DNA of 44,901 nt. Source: an uncultured Alphaproteobacteria bacterium (GTDB taxonomy: Bacteria > Pseudomonadota > Alphaproteobacteria > RUG11792). Under the pieces are notes generated by a model that saw nothing but the letters and a program-made list of their open reading frames with translations, ran no database searches and had not been told where the DNA came from. The stretch lies in assembly GCA_910588255.1 (NCBI GenBank), contig CAJUOM010000007.1, positions 1 through 44,901 on the forward strand. Direction: 5' to 3'. Numbering within the stretch: the stretch's first letter is position 1; the number at the start of each line of letters is the position of its first letter. Shown here in pieces: positions 8,829 through 17,929 of this stretch. The position numbers and the translations under genes were made by a program.

Positions 8829-11456
8829 TATATTTGCTGCTCTTTCAGCAAAGGAATCTAGAGGATTTACCTTAACACTCGATTGAATGACCATAGTTTT
8901 CGGAAATTTAGAAGATGGTTTAGCAATTCTCATAAATTTCTTCTTTGTTACATCATAATAATTATTATCATCAACATCCATCACAGTCATATCAAATATA
9001 TCAGGTTCTAAACTCATCATATTTGTATCTCTTATACTCTTCTGTGCTGACTGAGTTGGAATAACTGTTTGCTGCGCAGTCATAGAGTTTTGATTATTCT
9101 GAACTCTTTGCACGGTATTTACTGAAGGTTGATTCTGAGTTCCTGAATTTTGAGCAACTAAAACATTACTTCCATTTGCAGGAATACTTGCAGGACTTGT
9201 TGTATTTTGAATATTCAATCTCTGTGATGTCTCTATTCCTTGCATTTGATTCGGGATATTATTCTTTTGACTTTCAGATATTTGATTATTCAAAATTGGT
9301 TGATTCTGTCCACTATTTTCTCTTTGAAGAATTTGAGTTCCGGAATTTACAGGATTTTGAATGCTTGTTCCCTGATTTACTTGCCGATTTGGCAAAATAT
9401 CATTTGTTCCAATTTGAGAATCGCCAGTATGACTTCTAGGTTGATTTATTGAAGTTCTATTACCAGAAATTGTTTGTGAATTTGGAACTATTCCCTGATT
9501 CAACATCCTTTGAGTTTCGGAAGAAGTACTTTGAACCGTCTGAGCTATATTTCCCTGATTATTCATTTGAGAACTTTGCTGGGCTTGATTTGCTAAAGTT
9601 ACTTGCGTTTGATTTACACTTCCATTAGGTTCTTTTATTGAAGAATCAGAGCTCATAACTTGAGGACTAGAAACTTGAGACATATTTCCCGCATTATCTT
9701 TCCTTTGAACTGAATCAGGTAAAATTAATTGATTTACTTGACTTTCTGTTCGTACGTCTTGAGATTGAAGAGTATCATTCGTCTGATTTAGAGAACCTTC
9801 AAGTTGAGTTCGTTGCGCCCCTCTTTCATTTTGTATTTGATTTTCTATAACTTGATTAGAAACAGATACGGAATTTCGCAGAGCTTTTCCTTGAGTATTA
9901 AAAACCTCTTGAGATAAGGCGTCTGTTCCTTCTGTGTGATTCGCTCCCATCGTTTGAGAAGCGGGAGTTTGCATTACGTTTCTTCCATTCAATTCTTCCT
10001 GAGATTGAAGAGTATCATTCGTCTGATTTAAAGAACTTTCAATCTGAGTCTGTTGTACCCCTCTTTCATTTTGTGATTGATTTTCCACAATTTGATCAGG
10101 GATATATACGGAATTCAACCTAGTATCATTCTGTTGTTCTATAGGCATACTTAAACTTTCCTGGGTTAACATTTGATTTCCGGAATTCTGATTTATTGAA
10201 ACATTTTTTCCCGAAGGACTTAAAGCTGAAACAGCTTGCTTATTTCCTGGGATAGAAGAAAGTGCTTGCGAAACAAAGTTACCTGCACCTTTTATAATTC
10301 CACTCATAAAACCTGATTGTTGTGCTGTTTGTGGCAACACTGACTGATTTTTAGATGTTTGTCTCAACAATTCAGATTTTACAACCTTTTTTGGAGATCC
10401 TCCTGAAATTATCTTAACATTATCAGCAACATCCTTTAACTTCGCACCTTTTTGACCCCAATCATAAATTAAGTTTATGTAATCTATCATTGTGTTCACA
10501 TAATCCACACTCATTTTTCTTTCTTTAGATATTCCAAGATTTTCGAGAACAGCAGTAGGATCTATTTTATCACCATTTCTTCCAAGATTTAATAAGTGCA
10601 AAATAGTAGAACTATCAAAAGGGTCTATACCATAAAATATTGTCTCAGGGAATTTCCTTTGTTTTTCCTCACGTTCCGCAACTTTAGATTTTAGAGAATC
10701 CAGTTTTGCTTGTATCTCTTGATCGCTTTGTCCTGAAATAATTTCTTGTTTTATTTCTTCCAATTCCAATTTTTCTTCAGGGGTCATATCTCTTGTCAAT
10801 TCCTCAATAGGCTCTCCATTTGCCAATGATTCTTTTAATGAACTCGCATTAAGTTTTTGAGAAAGTAATCCTAAACCTCCTTGTAATGCACTTCCCAACA
10901 AGCTGCCTGCGACATTAGCAACTGATGAAGTTGTGTTTGATCTCTCAATCTTATCCAATCTTGCTTCACTTCTTCCTAAATCCAGCGTCTGCTGTTCATT
11001 AACTGTTTTTTGAGCTTCCATATCTTGAGTCAAAGTTGCAATTGAAGCAGTTGCTTGTGCTAATGAAGATTTTATTTCTGTCAAATCTTCAGCTGTTGGC
11101 ATTGAAGTTTTTACTTCATTCAAACTTGATTCAAGCTCAGTCAATTTGCTTTTTATTTGAGCATTTTCTTCACTATCAGCAGGAGCAGCAGTTTGCGTTG
11201 CTTCTAATTTCTGACTTATTGTTCCCAATTTTTGAGAAGTCTCTGTAATTTGAGTTTTTATATCCGTGAGAGATTTGTCAAAAGTTTGATACTGCTCTTC
11301 AATAGCTTCATCTTTCGCTTTTAACGCTATCACTTGACTTTTCAGTGACTCTATTGATTCTCTTAATTCTGTTATTGCTGCATCTTCTCCTGCATATGCC
11401 ACAAACCCAGCATTACAAAGGCATCCGCATGCTAAAATATATTTCGAAAACTTCAT
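8820..11456 (-). CDS. Large exported coiled-coil and Gln/Asn-rich repeat protein
   Basis: Family not recognised. The 878 residues divide into four parts. First is a signal peptide (ending AYAGEDA, near 23). Then comes a long coiled coil at about 25-180 rich in heptads. A compact region at about 265-350 (FYGIDPFDSSTILHLLNLG, DYVNTMIDYINLIYDWG) looks folded. Then about 400 residues of Gln/Asn/Ser-rich low complexity, with a last ordered segment at about 815-878. Inside the low-complexity part a block containing IQNERGAQRTQLEGSLNQTN occurs twice, 80 codons apart (DNA 9761-9866 and 10001-10106). A strong ribosome site (GGAGGG) precedes the ATG. It is likely secreted or on the outer surface. It has no frameshift despite its repeats, unlike the other exported proteins here. 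Confidence 0.85.
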   Translation of the reverse strand: MKFSKYILACGCLCNAGFVAYAGEDAAITELRESIESLKSQVIALKAKDEAIEEQYQTFDKSLTDIKTQITETSQKLGTISQKLEATQTAAPADSEENAQIKSKLTELESSLNEVKTSMPTAEDLTEIKSSLAQATASIATLTQDMEAQKTVNEQQTLDLGRSEARLDKIERSNTTSSVANVAGSLLGSALQGGLGLLSQKLNASSLKESLANGEPIEELTRDMTPEEKLELEEIKQEIISGQSDQEIQAKLDSLKSKVAEREEKQRKFPETIFYGIDPFDSSTILHLLNLGRNGDKIDPTAVLENLGISKERKMSVDYVNTMIDYINLIYDWGQKGAKLKDVADNVKIISGGSPKKVVKSELLRQTSKNQSVLPQTAQQSGFMSGIIKGAGNFVSQALSSIPGNKQAVSALSPSGKNVSINQNSGNQMLTQESLSMPIEQQNDTRLNSVYIPDQIVENQSQNERGVQQTQIESSLNQTNDTLQSQEELNGRNVMQTPASQTMGANHTEGTDALSQEVFNTQGKALRNSVSVSNQVIENQIQNERGAQRTQLEGSLNQTNDTLQSQDVRTESQVNQLILPDSVQRKDNAGNMSQVSSPQVMSSDSSIKEPNGSVNQTQVTLANQAQQSSQMNNQGNIAQTVQSTSSETQRMLNQGIVPNSQTISGNRTSINQPRSHTGDSQIGTNDILPNRQVNQGTSIQNPVNSGTQILQRENSGQNQPILNNQISESQKNNIPNQMQGIETSQRLNIQNTTSPASIPANGSNVLVAQNSGTQNQPSVNTVQRVQNNQNSMTAQQTVIPTQSAQKSIRDTNMMSLEPDIFDMTVMDVDDNNYYDVTKKKFMRIAKPSSKFPKTMVIQSSVKVNPLDSFAERAANISG

Positions 11457-11641
11457 GATTGTCCCTCCCCGGATAATCAGTACATAAATTCCCCTTATAT
11501 TTTTATCCTAACATGTAAATTTTTCAAAAACAATAAAAATTTTGTATTAAAAGTTCAATAAATGCATTTTTTTACAAAAAGTTACGGATAAATTTTTTAA
11601 CTTTGATATAATTAATGTGTTGTCCGTTAGTCTTTTGTTAT

Positions 11642-12979
11642 ATGAAAATTGAGTCGATAAAAATAAATTTTTGGAATGTATTCAAAGTAACATTACCTTT
11701 GATGATTTCCGCTTTATCTTCTCATTTTATGCTCATTTTAGATCAACTTGTCTTGGCTAGATATTCATTTGATGCTATGACAGGAGCTTCTTCTGCATCA
11801 GTTTGGTGTGGAACTATTCAATATGCTTCAATGTCTATTACAATGATAGCCGGTGCTTTTGTTGGAAACTACAACGGCGCAAAAAAATTTAAATCAGCAG
11901 CTGTTCCTGTTTGGCAAATGATTTGGTTTTCTCTTGCTTTGTTTTCGATTTCTATTCCAATAGCTTTATTTACTGCAAATCTTTGCATTCCAGAATCATT
12001 ACAATCGGAAGGAGTTCCTTATTTCAAAATACTAATGTCTATGACACCTATTTGTGGAGTATATTATTCTTTATCTCCATTTTTTATTGCAATAGGAAAA
12101 GGTTATCTAATTACAATTTCCACAATAATAGCAAATGTTATCAATCTCGTTGTTGATATAGTACTAGTCTTTGGATTATTTGGATTTGATCATTTCAAAG
12201 GAGCAGAAGGTGCAGCAATAGGAACAGTTTTTGCGAACTTAACAAATACAAGTATATTATTTTTCTTCTTTTTTCGAAAAGATATTAGAGAGAAATACGA
12301 CACTTTAAACCTCAAATTAAGAATAAAGAAATTGATAGAATATGTACGCATGGGAGTTATTGGAGGAGTAGGACATATATTTGAAATGTTTGCCTGGAGT
12401 GTTGTTTATTATCTCTTAGCTAGTCTAGGAAAAGATATAGCTCTCATACAATCAATTGCTGTTTCTGTTAATCTTTTTATAGCGTTTATAGTTTCAGGAT
12501 TGGAAAAAGGCGTTATGGCAATAACTTCAAATCTGCTAGGAGCTGGATTACAATCCCAAATTCCAATTTTGCTTAAAAAAGGGATCTCTATTCACTTCTT
12601 GTTTGCATCTGTATTTGCTATGATTGTTTTCTTTTTTCCTGAACTCATTCTAAACAATTTTATAAAATTTCAAGTAAGTGAAGAAATAACAGCGCGAGTT
12701 ATATTAGTCCTTAGATTAGTGTTACTATACTTCTTTGTCGATGGAATGACTTGGTGCATTGCAGGGGTAATAGAAGCTGGAGGCGACATAAATTACACAA
12801 TGATGACAATAGCTTCTTGCTTATGGACTATTGTAACTATTCCTTCTTATATTTTATATAAACTCGGTAAGCTACAGATAGAAATAACATGGCTATTACT
12901 TTTTACCGCTGTTGTTTCCATGGTTTTTCTGTTGTATCATAGATATAAGTCAAACAAATGGATTCACATAAAGGTCTGA
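11642..12979 (+). CDS. MATE-family multidrug/sodium exporter
   Basis: Inner-membrane antiporter of the multidrug and toxic compound extrusion family. About 12 hydrophobic segments span 446 residues, the usual MATE length. The two-repeat layout is visible: GAFVGNYNGAKK in the first half, GLEKGVMAITSNLLGAG in the second, and a late WCIAGVIEAGGDINYTM motif of the family. Substrate cannot be told; NorM/DinF-like members are possible. An upstream in-frame ATG at 11615 would add nine residues, but a TATAAT at 11607-11612 places transcription start at about 11619, so ATG 11642 (MKIESIKINF) is preferred. The YceD and dapF genes follow within a few bases, suggesting one operon. Confidence 0.88.
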   Translation: MKIESIKINFWNVFKVTLPLMISALSSHFMLILDQLVLARYSFDAMTGASSASVWCGTIQYASMSITMIAGAFVGNYNGAKKFKSAAVPVWQMIWFSLALFSISIPIALFTANLCIPESLQSEGVPYFKILMSMTPICGVYYSLSPFFIAIGKGYLITISTIIANVINLVVDIVLVFGLFGFDHFKGAEGAAIGTVFANLTNTSILFFFFFRKDIREKYDTLNLKLRIKKLIEYVRMGVIGGVGHIFEMFAWSVVYYLLASLGKDIALIQSIAVSVNLFIAFIVSGLEKGVMAITSNLLGAGLQSQIPILLKKGISIHFLFASVFAMIVFFFPELILNNFIKFQVSEEITARVILVLRLVLLYFFVDGMTWCIAGVIEAGGDINYTMMTIASCLWTIVTIPSYILYKLGKLQIEITWLLLFTAVVSMVFLLYHRYKSNKWIHIKV

Positions 12980-12985
12980 TCTGTA

Positions 12986-13399
12986 ATGTCAAACAATAAT
13001 GAGTTCTCTAGAATAATAAAAATAGAAAACAGTATATTGGAGAAAAAATTTCAAATAAAAGCAGATGAATTCGAATTAAAAGCATTAGCGAAGAGATTTG
13101 ATGTATACAAAATAAAATTCCTTCATTCTGATTATATCATCACACACAAAACAGATATTTTAGGAGCTTATATCTTGTCATTATCAGTTCAATCAAGTGT
13201 AACGAAATTTATGATTGGAGAAAAAGAAGAAAACATCTTAATAGATGATAAATTTGATATAATTCTTCTTGATGAATCTATGGCAAGAAATAACTATGAC
13301 CAATTGAAAGATTATGACATAGAGATTTTTGATCAAAACATGCAGGTTGATGTAGGAGAAATTGCTGCACAATATCTTTCTCTTTGCATATTTATGTGA
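12986..13399 (+). CDS. yceD: YceD/DUF177-family protein
   Basis: Assigned on two landmarks: an N-terminal FSRIIKIEN...ELKALAKRFDV block, and a C-terminal DVGEIAAQYLSL motif that corresponds to the (I/V)D(L/V)GE...EQLxLALxPYPR ending of DUF177 proteins linked to 23S rRNA accumulation. The usual paired cysteine and VTLEPV centre is replaced by QSSVTKFMIGEK. At 137 residues it is shorter than alphaproteobacterial relatives (about 170-200) and the PYPR tail is missing. The usual neighbour rpmF is absent; dapF follows 6 bp downstream. Degenerate but intact reading frame. Moderate confidence. Confidence 0.6.
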   Translation: MSNNNEFSRIIKIENSILEKKFQIKADEFELKALAKRFDVYKIKFLHSDYIITHKTDILGAYILSLSVQSSVTKFMIGEKEENILIDDKFDIILLDESMARNNYDQLKDYDIEIFDQNMQVDVGEIAAQYLSLCIFM

Positions 13400-13405
13400 T
13401 TTATT

Positions 13406-14095
13406 ATGAAATTTATAAAAGCACAAACAAACGGAAATGATTTTATTATATTTAATGAAAATCCTGAAAAATTTGATAAACCAATATTAACGAAAATATC
13501 AAACAGAAGATTTGGCATTGGGTGCGATCAATTGATATTTATCACCAAAAAAAACGATCAATATATCATAACTTTCTTTAATAATGATGGATCTTATGCA
13601 AGTATGTGTGGAAATGGAGCTTGTGCTGTTGCAAAATATATATATGAATTTATAGATACAAAATCTGAATATATAAAATTATGTATCGATAATAAAATAT
13701 ATGAAGCATCTATTTATCAGGAGAAAGTTTCTATAATATTTGATTTACCAAAACTTCAAAATGACATAATCTCAACTGGAAATAAACATATCGTGAAAAA
13801 TATTCGAGAGATAAATAACATAGTAAATATCTCAAAAAAGCTTCCAGAATGTAATATACATTTCATAAAAATTTTATCGAATAACAAAATCCGTGTTAAA
13901 ACTTTTGAAAGAGGTTCTGGATGGACAAAAGCTTGCGGAAGTGGCGCCGTTGCAGTTGGTTTTTATTCCAGATTAAAAGGCAAAATAGAAATATGTCATG
14001 ATGGAGGAAGTTCTTTCGTTGAAGTATTGGAAAATCAAGTAAAATTCACAGCAAAACCGGAAATAGTATTTGAGGGGACAATATATGGGTATTGA
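13406..14095 (+). CDS. dapF: Diaminopimelate epimerase
   Basis: Converts LL- to meso-diaminopimelate for lysine and peptidoglycan. Both catalytic cysteines are present: Cys68 in MCGNGACAVAKY and Cys177 in KACGSGAVAV. The substrate motif NGNDFIIF lies at the N-terminus, and GCDQLIFI replaces the common GADGL. At 229 residues it is 40-50 shorter than usual, the losses falling between the two halves. It is read with yceD upstream and tssA downstream; the tssA ribosome site and start lie inside its last codons. With dapA and dapB elsewhere in the window it shows that meso-DAP is still made. Confidence 0.92.
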   Translation: MKFIKAQTNGNDFIIFNENPEKFDKPILTKISNRRFGIGCDQLIFITKKNDQYIITFFNNDGSYASMCGNGACAVAKYIYEFIDTKSEYIKLCIDNKIYEASIYQEKVSIIFDLPKLQNDIISTGNKHIVKNIREINNIVNISKKLPECNIHFIKILSNNKIRVKTFERGSGWTKACGSGAVAVGFYSRLKGKIEICHDGGSSFVEVLENQVKFTAKPEIVFEGTIYGY

Positions 14096-15102
14096 ACAAT
14101 ATAACTTTGAAAATATACAAAAAGAAATCGAAGGTTCTCCAGATGGAATTGGTTATGATATATCTCTTTCAAGAACCTATGACGAAATCAAAGAAGCAAA
14201 GTTTGAAGAAGATGACACGGTTTCTTTTGGAGTTTGGGAAAGAGATTTAAAAAAAGCAGATTGGCAAAAGACTTTACAATTATGCCTTAATGCATTGGAA
14301 ACACAGTCGAAAGATCTCCAAATTGTAGGTTGGTTAATGGAATCTCTGACTGTATTTGGAGGATTTGAAGGTATATTAAAATCAATAGAAATATTAGATA
14401 AATTTATAAACAAATTCTGGAATACATGTTATCCCAGAACAGAAGTTAATTCTTCAGATGAAGAACAGAAAATAAGAATATTAAACTGGATTTATAATAC
14501 AATAGAGAAAAGATCAAGATTTATACCATTTATTGAAAACAACACTAATATTTCAATATACGCTTATGATTATGCTGTTGAAATGAAAAATACCATAATA
14601 CGTGATCCAAACTCATCAACAGATGTTTTTAATTCAGCAACAAAAATGAATATGAAAACATTGGAAGAAATTCAAAATATAATTAACACTTCCAACTCCT
14701 CAAATAGAACAAACAAAAAATATTATAAGCTTTATCAAAACGGCATGTACAAAATTAAAAGAAACAATATCAAAATTCATTACTAATCCTGAAATCCCCT
14801 TTTCTGACCTTTTGAATAATCTGGAAAAAATCAAAAAAATAATTTCTTTAAAAAATAAAGAAGTTTCGGAAAAATCCGAGCAAGTTGGGATACAACCTAT
14901 CAAATCCTTAGAAAGAGATTCTATTTATGATGAAATAAATAACCTCGCTCAAAAATTGGCTGTTATTGAAAAGCATAGTCCGAGTTCGTATATATTGAAT
15001 CTTGTGGTTTCATGGAAAAATAAATCGCTTCTAGAAATCATTGATGATATAAAAACAGGAACTTCAGAATCTCATAAATTGCTGAAATTTTTAGTAAGTT
15101 AA
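14085..15102 (+). pseudogene. tssA: Type VI secretion protein TssA/ImpA, frameshifted
   Basis: The first part (14085-14786) matches the ImpA N-terminal domain: YDISLSRTYDEIKEAK, GVWERDLKKADWQKT, SKDLQIVGWLMES and FWNTCYPR. This family caps the growing type VI sheath. The C-terminal part (EKHSPSSYILNLVVSWKNKS) is in the +1 frame and stays open from about 14701 to 15102. Joined near 14695-14720, around an A6 run, the two give one protein of about 339 residues, a normal TssA size. So a single extra base splits the gene; this may be real decay, slippage-rescued expression or a sequencing error. Start chosen at ATG 14085, 7 nt after AGGGG; it overlaps dapF by 11 bp. No other T6SS gene is in the window. 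Confidence 0.8.
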
Positions 15103-15187
15103 AGAAATTTTCTGAATAATTAACGAATTATTAATTAATTTTGCTTAAACTAAAACCATGAACTATGAAAAATAGAGGTTTTATAAT

Positions 15188-16864
15188 ATGCGTAAATTAT
15201 TTGTGTCAGCAATAGCTTTATTATTTATTTCTCAAATAGCTATAGCTGAATCTAATTCAGATAAAGAATCTAAAGTCACAGAGGAAAAAGTAATAGATAA
15301 TGAATCAGAAATTTCTGAAAAATCTGCAGTATCTGAAGTTGAGCAGAAAGCTGAAGAAGCTATAAAAGAAGAACAAAAATCAGAGAAAGCTGATAAAAAT
15401 AAAGAAAAATCTAAATCTGAAGAAATTGATGAAAAAGAAGCTGTAGACTCTGGTGATTCAGAAAAAGAAACTGAAAAAGCTTCCAAAGAAGAAAAAGTAA
15501 CAGAAACTACTAAAGAACATGAAGCTGAGAAAAAAACAGAATCCGCACCTAGTGTAATAGATGCCAAAGTTTTAAAAGATGCAGCACTTCCTATTGTTGA
15601 GTCAAAAGATTTTTTGAAAGAACCAAACAGCGTATTATCATGTATGAATCCTGACGCAATTGCAGAAAAGCCAATAATAAATGAAGGAGGATATGTTATA
15701 TTAATTGAAATTCGTGAAGATATTGTAAATGCCTTAATTGAAAAAAATGTGGATGCTACGCTCAAGTTGTTAACAAAATCAGAAAATGCTGACCCGACTA
15801 TTTTACAAATGGTTTCAGGAATGTTGACAACAGCCGTAAATAATATGGATGAGGAAAAAATAGAGATATTAAAGAAACTGAATTTAGTCAAAAACGAGAC
15901 ATTCAAATCATGGCTTGAAAAAAACAATTTGATTACTAGATATTCCTCCAAAGTCAATGATGGTGAGAAAAAGGGTCAATCTTTCGTCGCAATTCCATTG
16001 GTATATTCCGAAAATGATAATAAAATTACCATTGATTTTTCGAAAGTAAAAAACAGCATTCAACCGCGACTTGATATAGCATCTCAAATACAAGAATTAG
16101 AAAAAAGTGTAAAAAATAAAGTGGAAGAAAGAAACGAAAAAATCAGCCCTGATATGCAAAAAACTTGGATGAATTGAAAGCCCTTGAAGCTGAAAATGAA
16201 GTTTTGGCTAAAAAACTTGAAGATCAAAAAAATAGTGTTTCAAGTGATATAGAGCAAAATCAAAAAGCAAAAACAGAAGCGGAAAAGAAAAAATTAGAGA
16301 TAGAAAAAAAGTTAAAAACCACAGAGAGTAATTTAAAAACAGAACAATCAAATTTAACGAAATCTCAAAACGACTTAAAGCAAACCAGAAACCAGAAAAC
16401 GACTCAAGAAACAAGATTAAAAAACTTAAATAACAACAGAACTAAAAACACAGAATTAAGAAAAATGAAAACTGAAACAGGAAATAAACGTTTAAATATC
16501 AATATAGCAAAATCTCAAACACAAAGCAAAATTAATACTCTGAAAAATAAAGAGACTTCTATTAATAAAAGTATAACTACCAACCAAACAAAAATTAAAA
16601 ATTTCCAAACTGAAATTACAAAATTAAATAAAGAAAAAACTGTGGCAGAAAATACAATAAAACAGAGCTCAGAAAAACTAAAAACCTCACAAAGCAGTAT
16701 TGATTCAACAGAAGCTTTAAACTGCAAATGAGTCCAAAATAACCGAATTAAAAAATAATACGGATACCACAAGAGCTATGGTATATGCTGGGGATATTGA
16801 TAAAGAAACAGAAGAAATGGTCGATAAATCCGCTGAACTGTTTAGACAATTATTAACAGCATAA
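15188..16864 (+). pseudogene. Secreted Glu/Lys-rich coiled-coil protein with two frameshifts
   Basis: Family not recognised. A signal peptide (ending IAIAES, about residue 20) is followed by about 110 residues of Glu/Lys/Ser low complexity, a compact domain at about 120-300, then a long coiled coil. The frame is lost at an A6 run at 16156-16161: one more A would join DMQK to NLDELKALEAENEV. It is lost again at about 16718-16722, where one A fewer gives TEALTANESKITEL. The opposite shifts return to the starting frame, and the last segment runs to TAA at 16862. The restored product is about 558 residues. The intermediate frames are long and keep heptads, so the changes are recent, or artefacts at homopolymers. 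A hairpin terminator follows at 16883. Confidence 0.75.
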
Positions 16865-16882
16865 TTGATCAAAGACAACATA

Positions 16883-16909
16883 GAAAGAGAGGAAATCTAT
16901 CTCTCTTTC
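16883..16909. terminator. Bidirectional hairpin terminator
   Basis: GAAAGAGAG (16883-16891) pairs perfectly with CTCTCTTTC (16901-16909). It can serve the plus-strand coiled-coil gene and the decayed minus-strand gene ending at 16938. A similar AGAGAG hairpin lies at 22845-22870, just after another decayed minus-strand gene. Confidence 0.5.
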
Positions 16910-16937
16910 TTAAGGCTTAGTCTCAAGAAAAAACCTC

Positions 16938-17763
16938 CTAATCTTCAGGATAGAGACAATTTAGTATATTGTGTAAATCTGGAACATAAAGATTTATATA
17001 AAACTCTGTACAGTCTCTACGAAAAAGCTCATTAATAGAGACCTTTACGTTGAATCCAGCAAAAAGAGCCGTTAATTTATTTAGATTATCAATTGATTTA
17101 GCTATTACAATCGATCTTCTACAAAACATAGAAGACCAGTGTTGCCGCGTATACATATTTCTTCGATTGGGTTAGCTTGTTTTTCGGGAAGAATTTCGAT
17201 GTAATTGCTTTGTATAAATATAAGATATATTTTCAAAATTCGTTTTATAATACATCTATATTAAGATTTTGTTTCATAGTCCTAAACCACCCTCTAATGA
17301 GCTTTTTGTTTCTATGATCAATAGCTTTCTAAGTTCATAATTTTTAACAATAAAAGTTCCATTTCAATTTCCTTTATAAATGCGATGTGGATTCTCTATA
17401 ATAAATTTATCATATATTTTTAACACTTTGATCGGTAACTCCAAAACTTGACATGATTTAGAGAGAAGGAAATCAAGCAGGAAAATTATGGAGTAAACGA
17501 GTGTTAAAAACAGAATCATTTGCATTTCCTAATTTTTAGTAAGCGTTATGAATATAGTTTGCATTCATGTTTATAGTAAGTAGCCATTTGTCTTACATTT
17601 TCAAACTACTAAATTGTTTCTTCAAAAGATTTTCTGAGATTATAATTTCAATAATATATTTGGATAATGTTTTTATAGTTAGATTCAAAAAAGGTTATTG
17701 TTTATTTCCATATAAGTTTTTCAAATGATTCTTACAAGTTAAACAAATTCGATCTAAAAAGTT
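16938..17763 (-). pseudogene. Heavily decayed gene of unknown function
   Basis: Reading the minus strand gives one frame from 17763 with long open stretches cut by several stops (segments such as LDRICLTCKNHLKNLYGN, then KLGNANDSVFNTRLLHNF). MSSFGVTDQSVKN follows from an ATG at 17454. After a shift at an A run come KIYDKFIIENPHRIYKGN and NYELRKLLIIETKSSLEGG. Further shifts lead to IEILPEKQANPIEEICIRGN and finally to an open 72-codon stretch ending LHNILNCLYPED. This is typical of a gene being erased. The family is not recognised and boundaries are approximate. It accounts for most of the spacer between 16865 and 17930. Confidence 0.5.
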
Positions 17764-17813
17764 TTATATAAGATTCTAAATTTTCTTAAGGTTTCAGGTT
17801 AGCCCTTATATTT

Positions 17814-17845
17814 ATATGGTAATTATTCCTTTCCACTTACCATAT
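17814..17845. other. Inverted repeat upstream of proS
   Basis: ATATGGTAA (17814-17822) and TTACCATAT (17837-17845) form a perfect 9-bp stem with a 14-nt loop, 85 bp before proS. It has no T run on either side, so it is more likely an operator or leader structure than a terminator; its role is unknown. No convincing promoter was found for proS. Confidence 0.3.
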
Positions 17846-17929
17846 TAACGTGCTAAATTGTAACTTTCTGGAAATGATTTTTATTTCATGATAAAATAGG
17901 TTAAGGGTTATTTAATATACTTTTCCATT

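Noticed and set aside
9176-9452. Two plus-strand frames of 70-87 codons
   Set aside because: Both are shadows of the Gln/Asn-rich coding repeats on the minus strand.
15232-15957. 241-codon minus-strand frame rich in Ser and Phe
   Set aside because: It is the antisense of the Glu/Lys-rich repeats of the coiled-coil gene; such sequence lacks stops on the other strand by composition.
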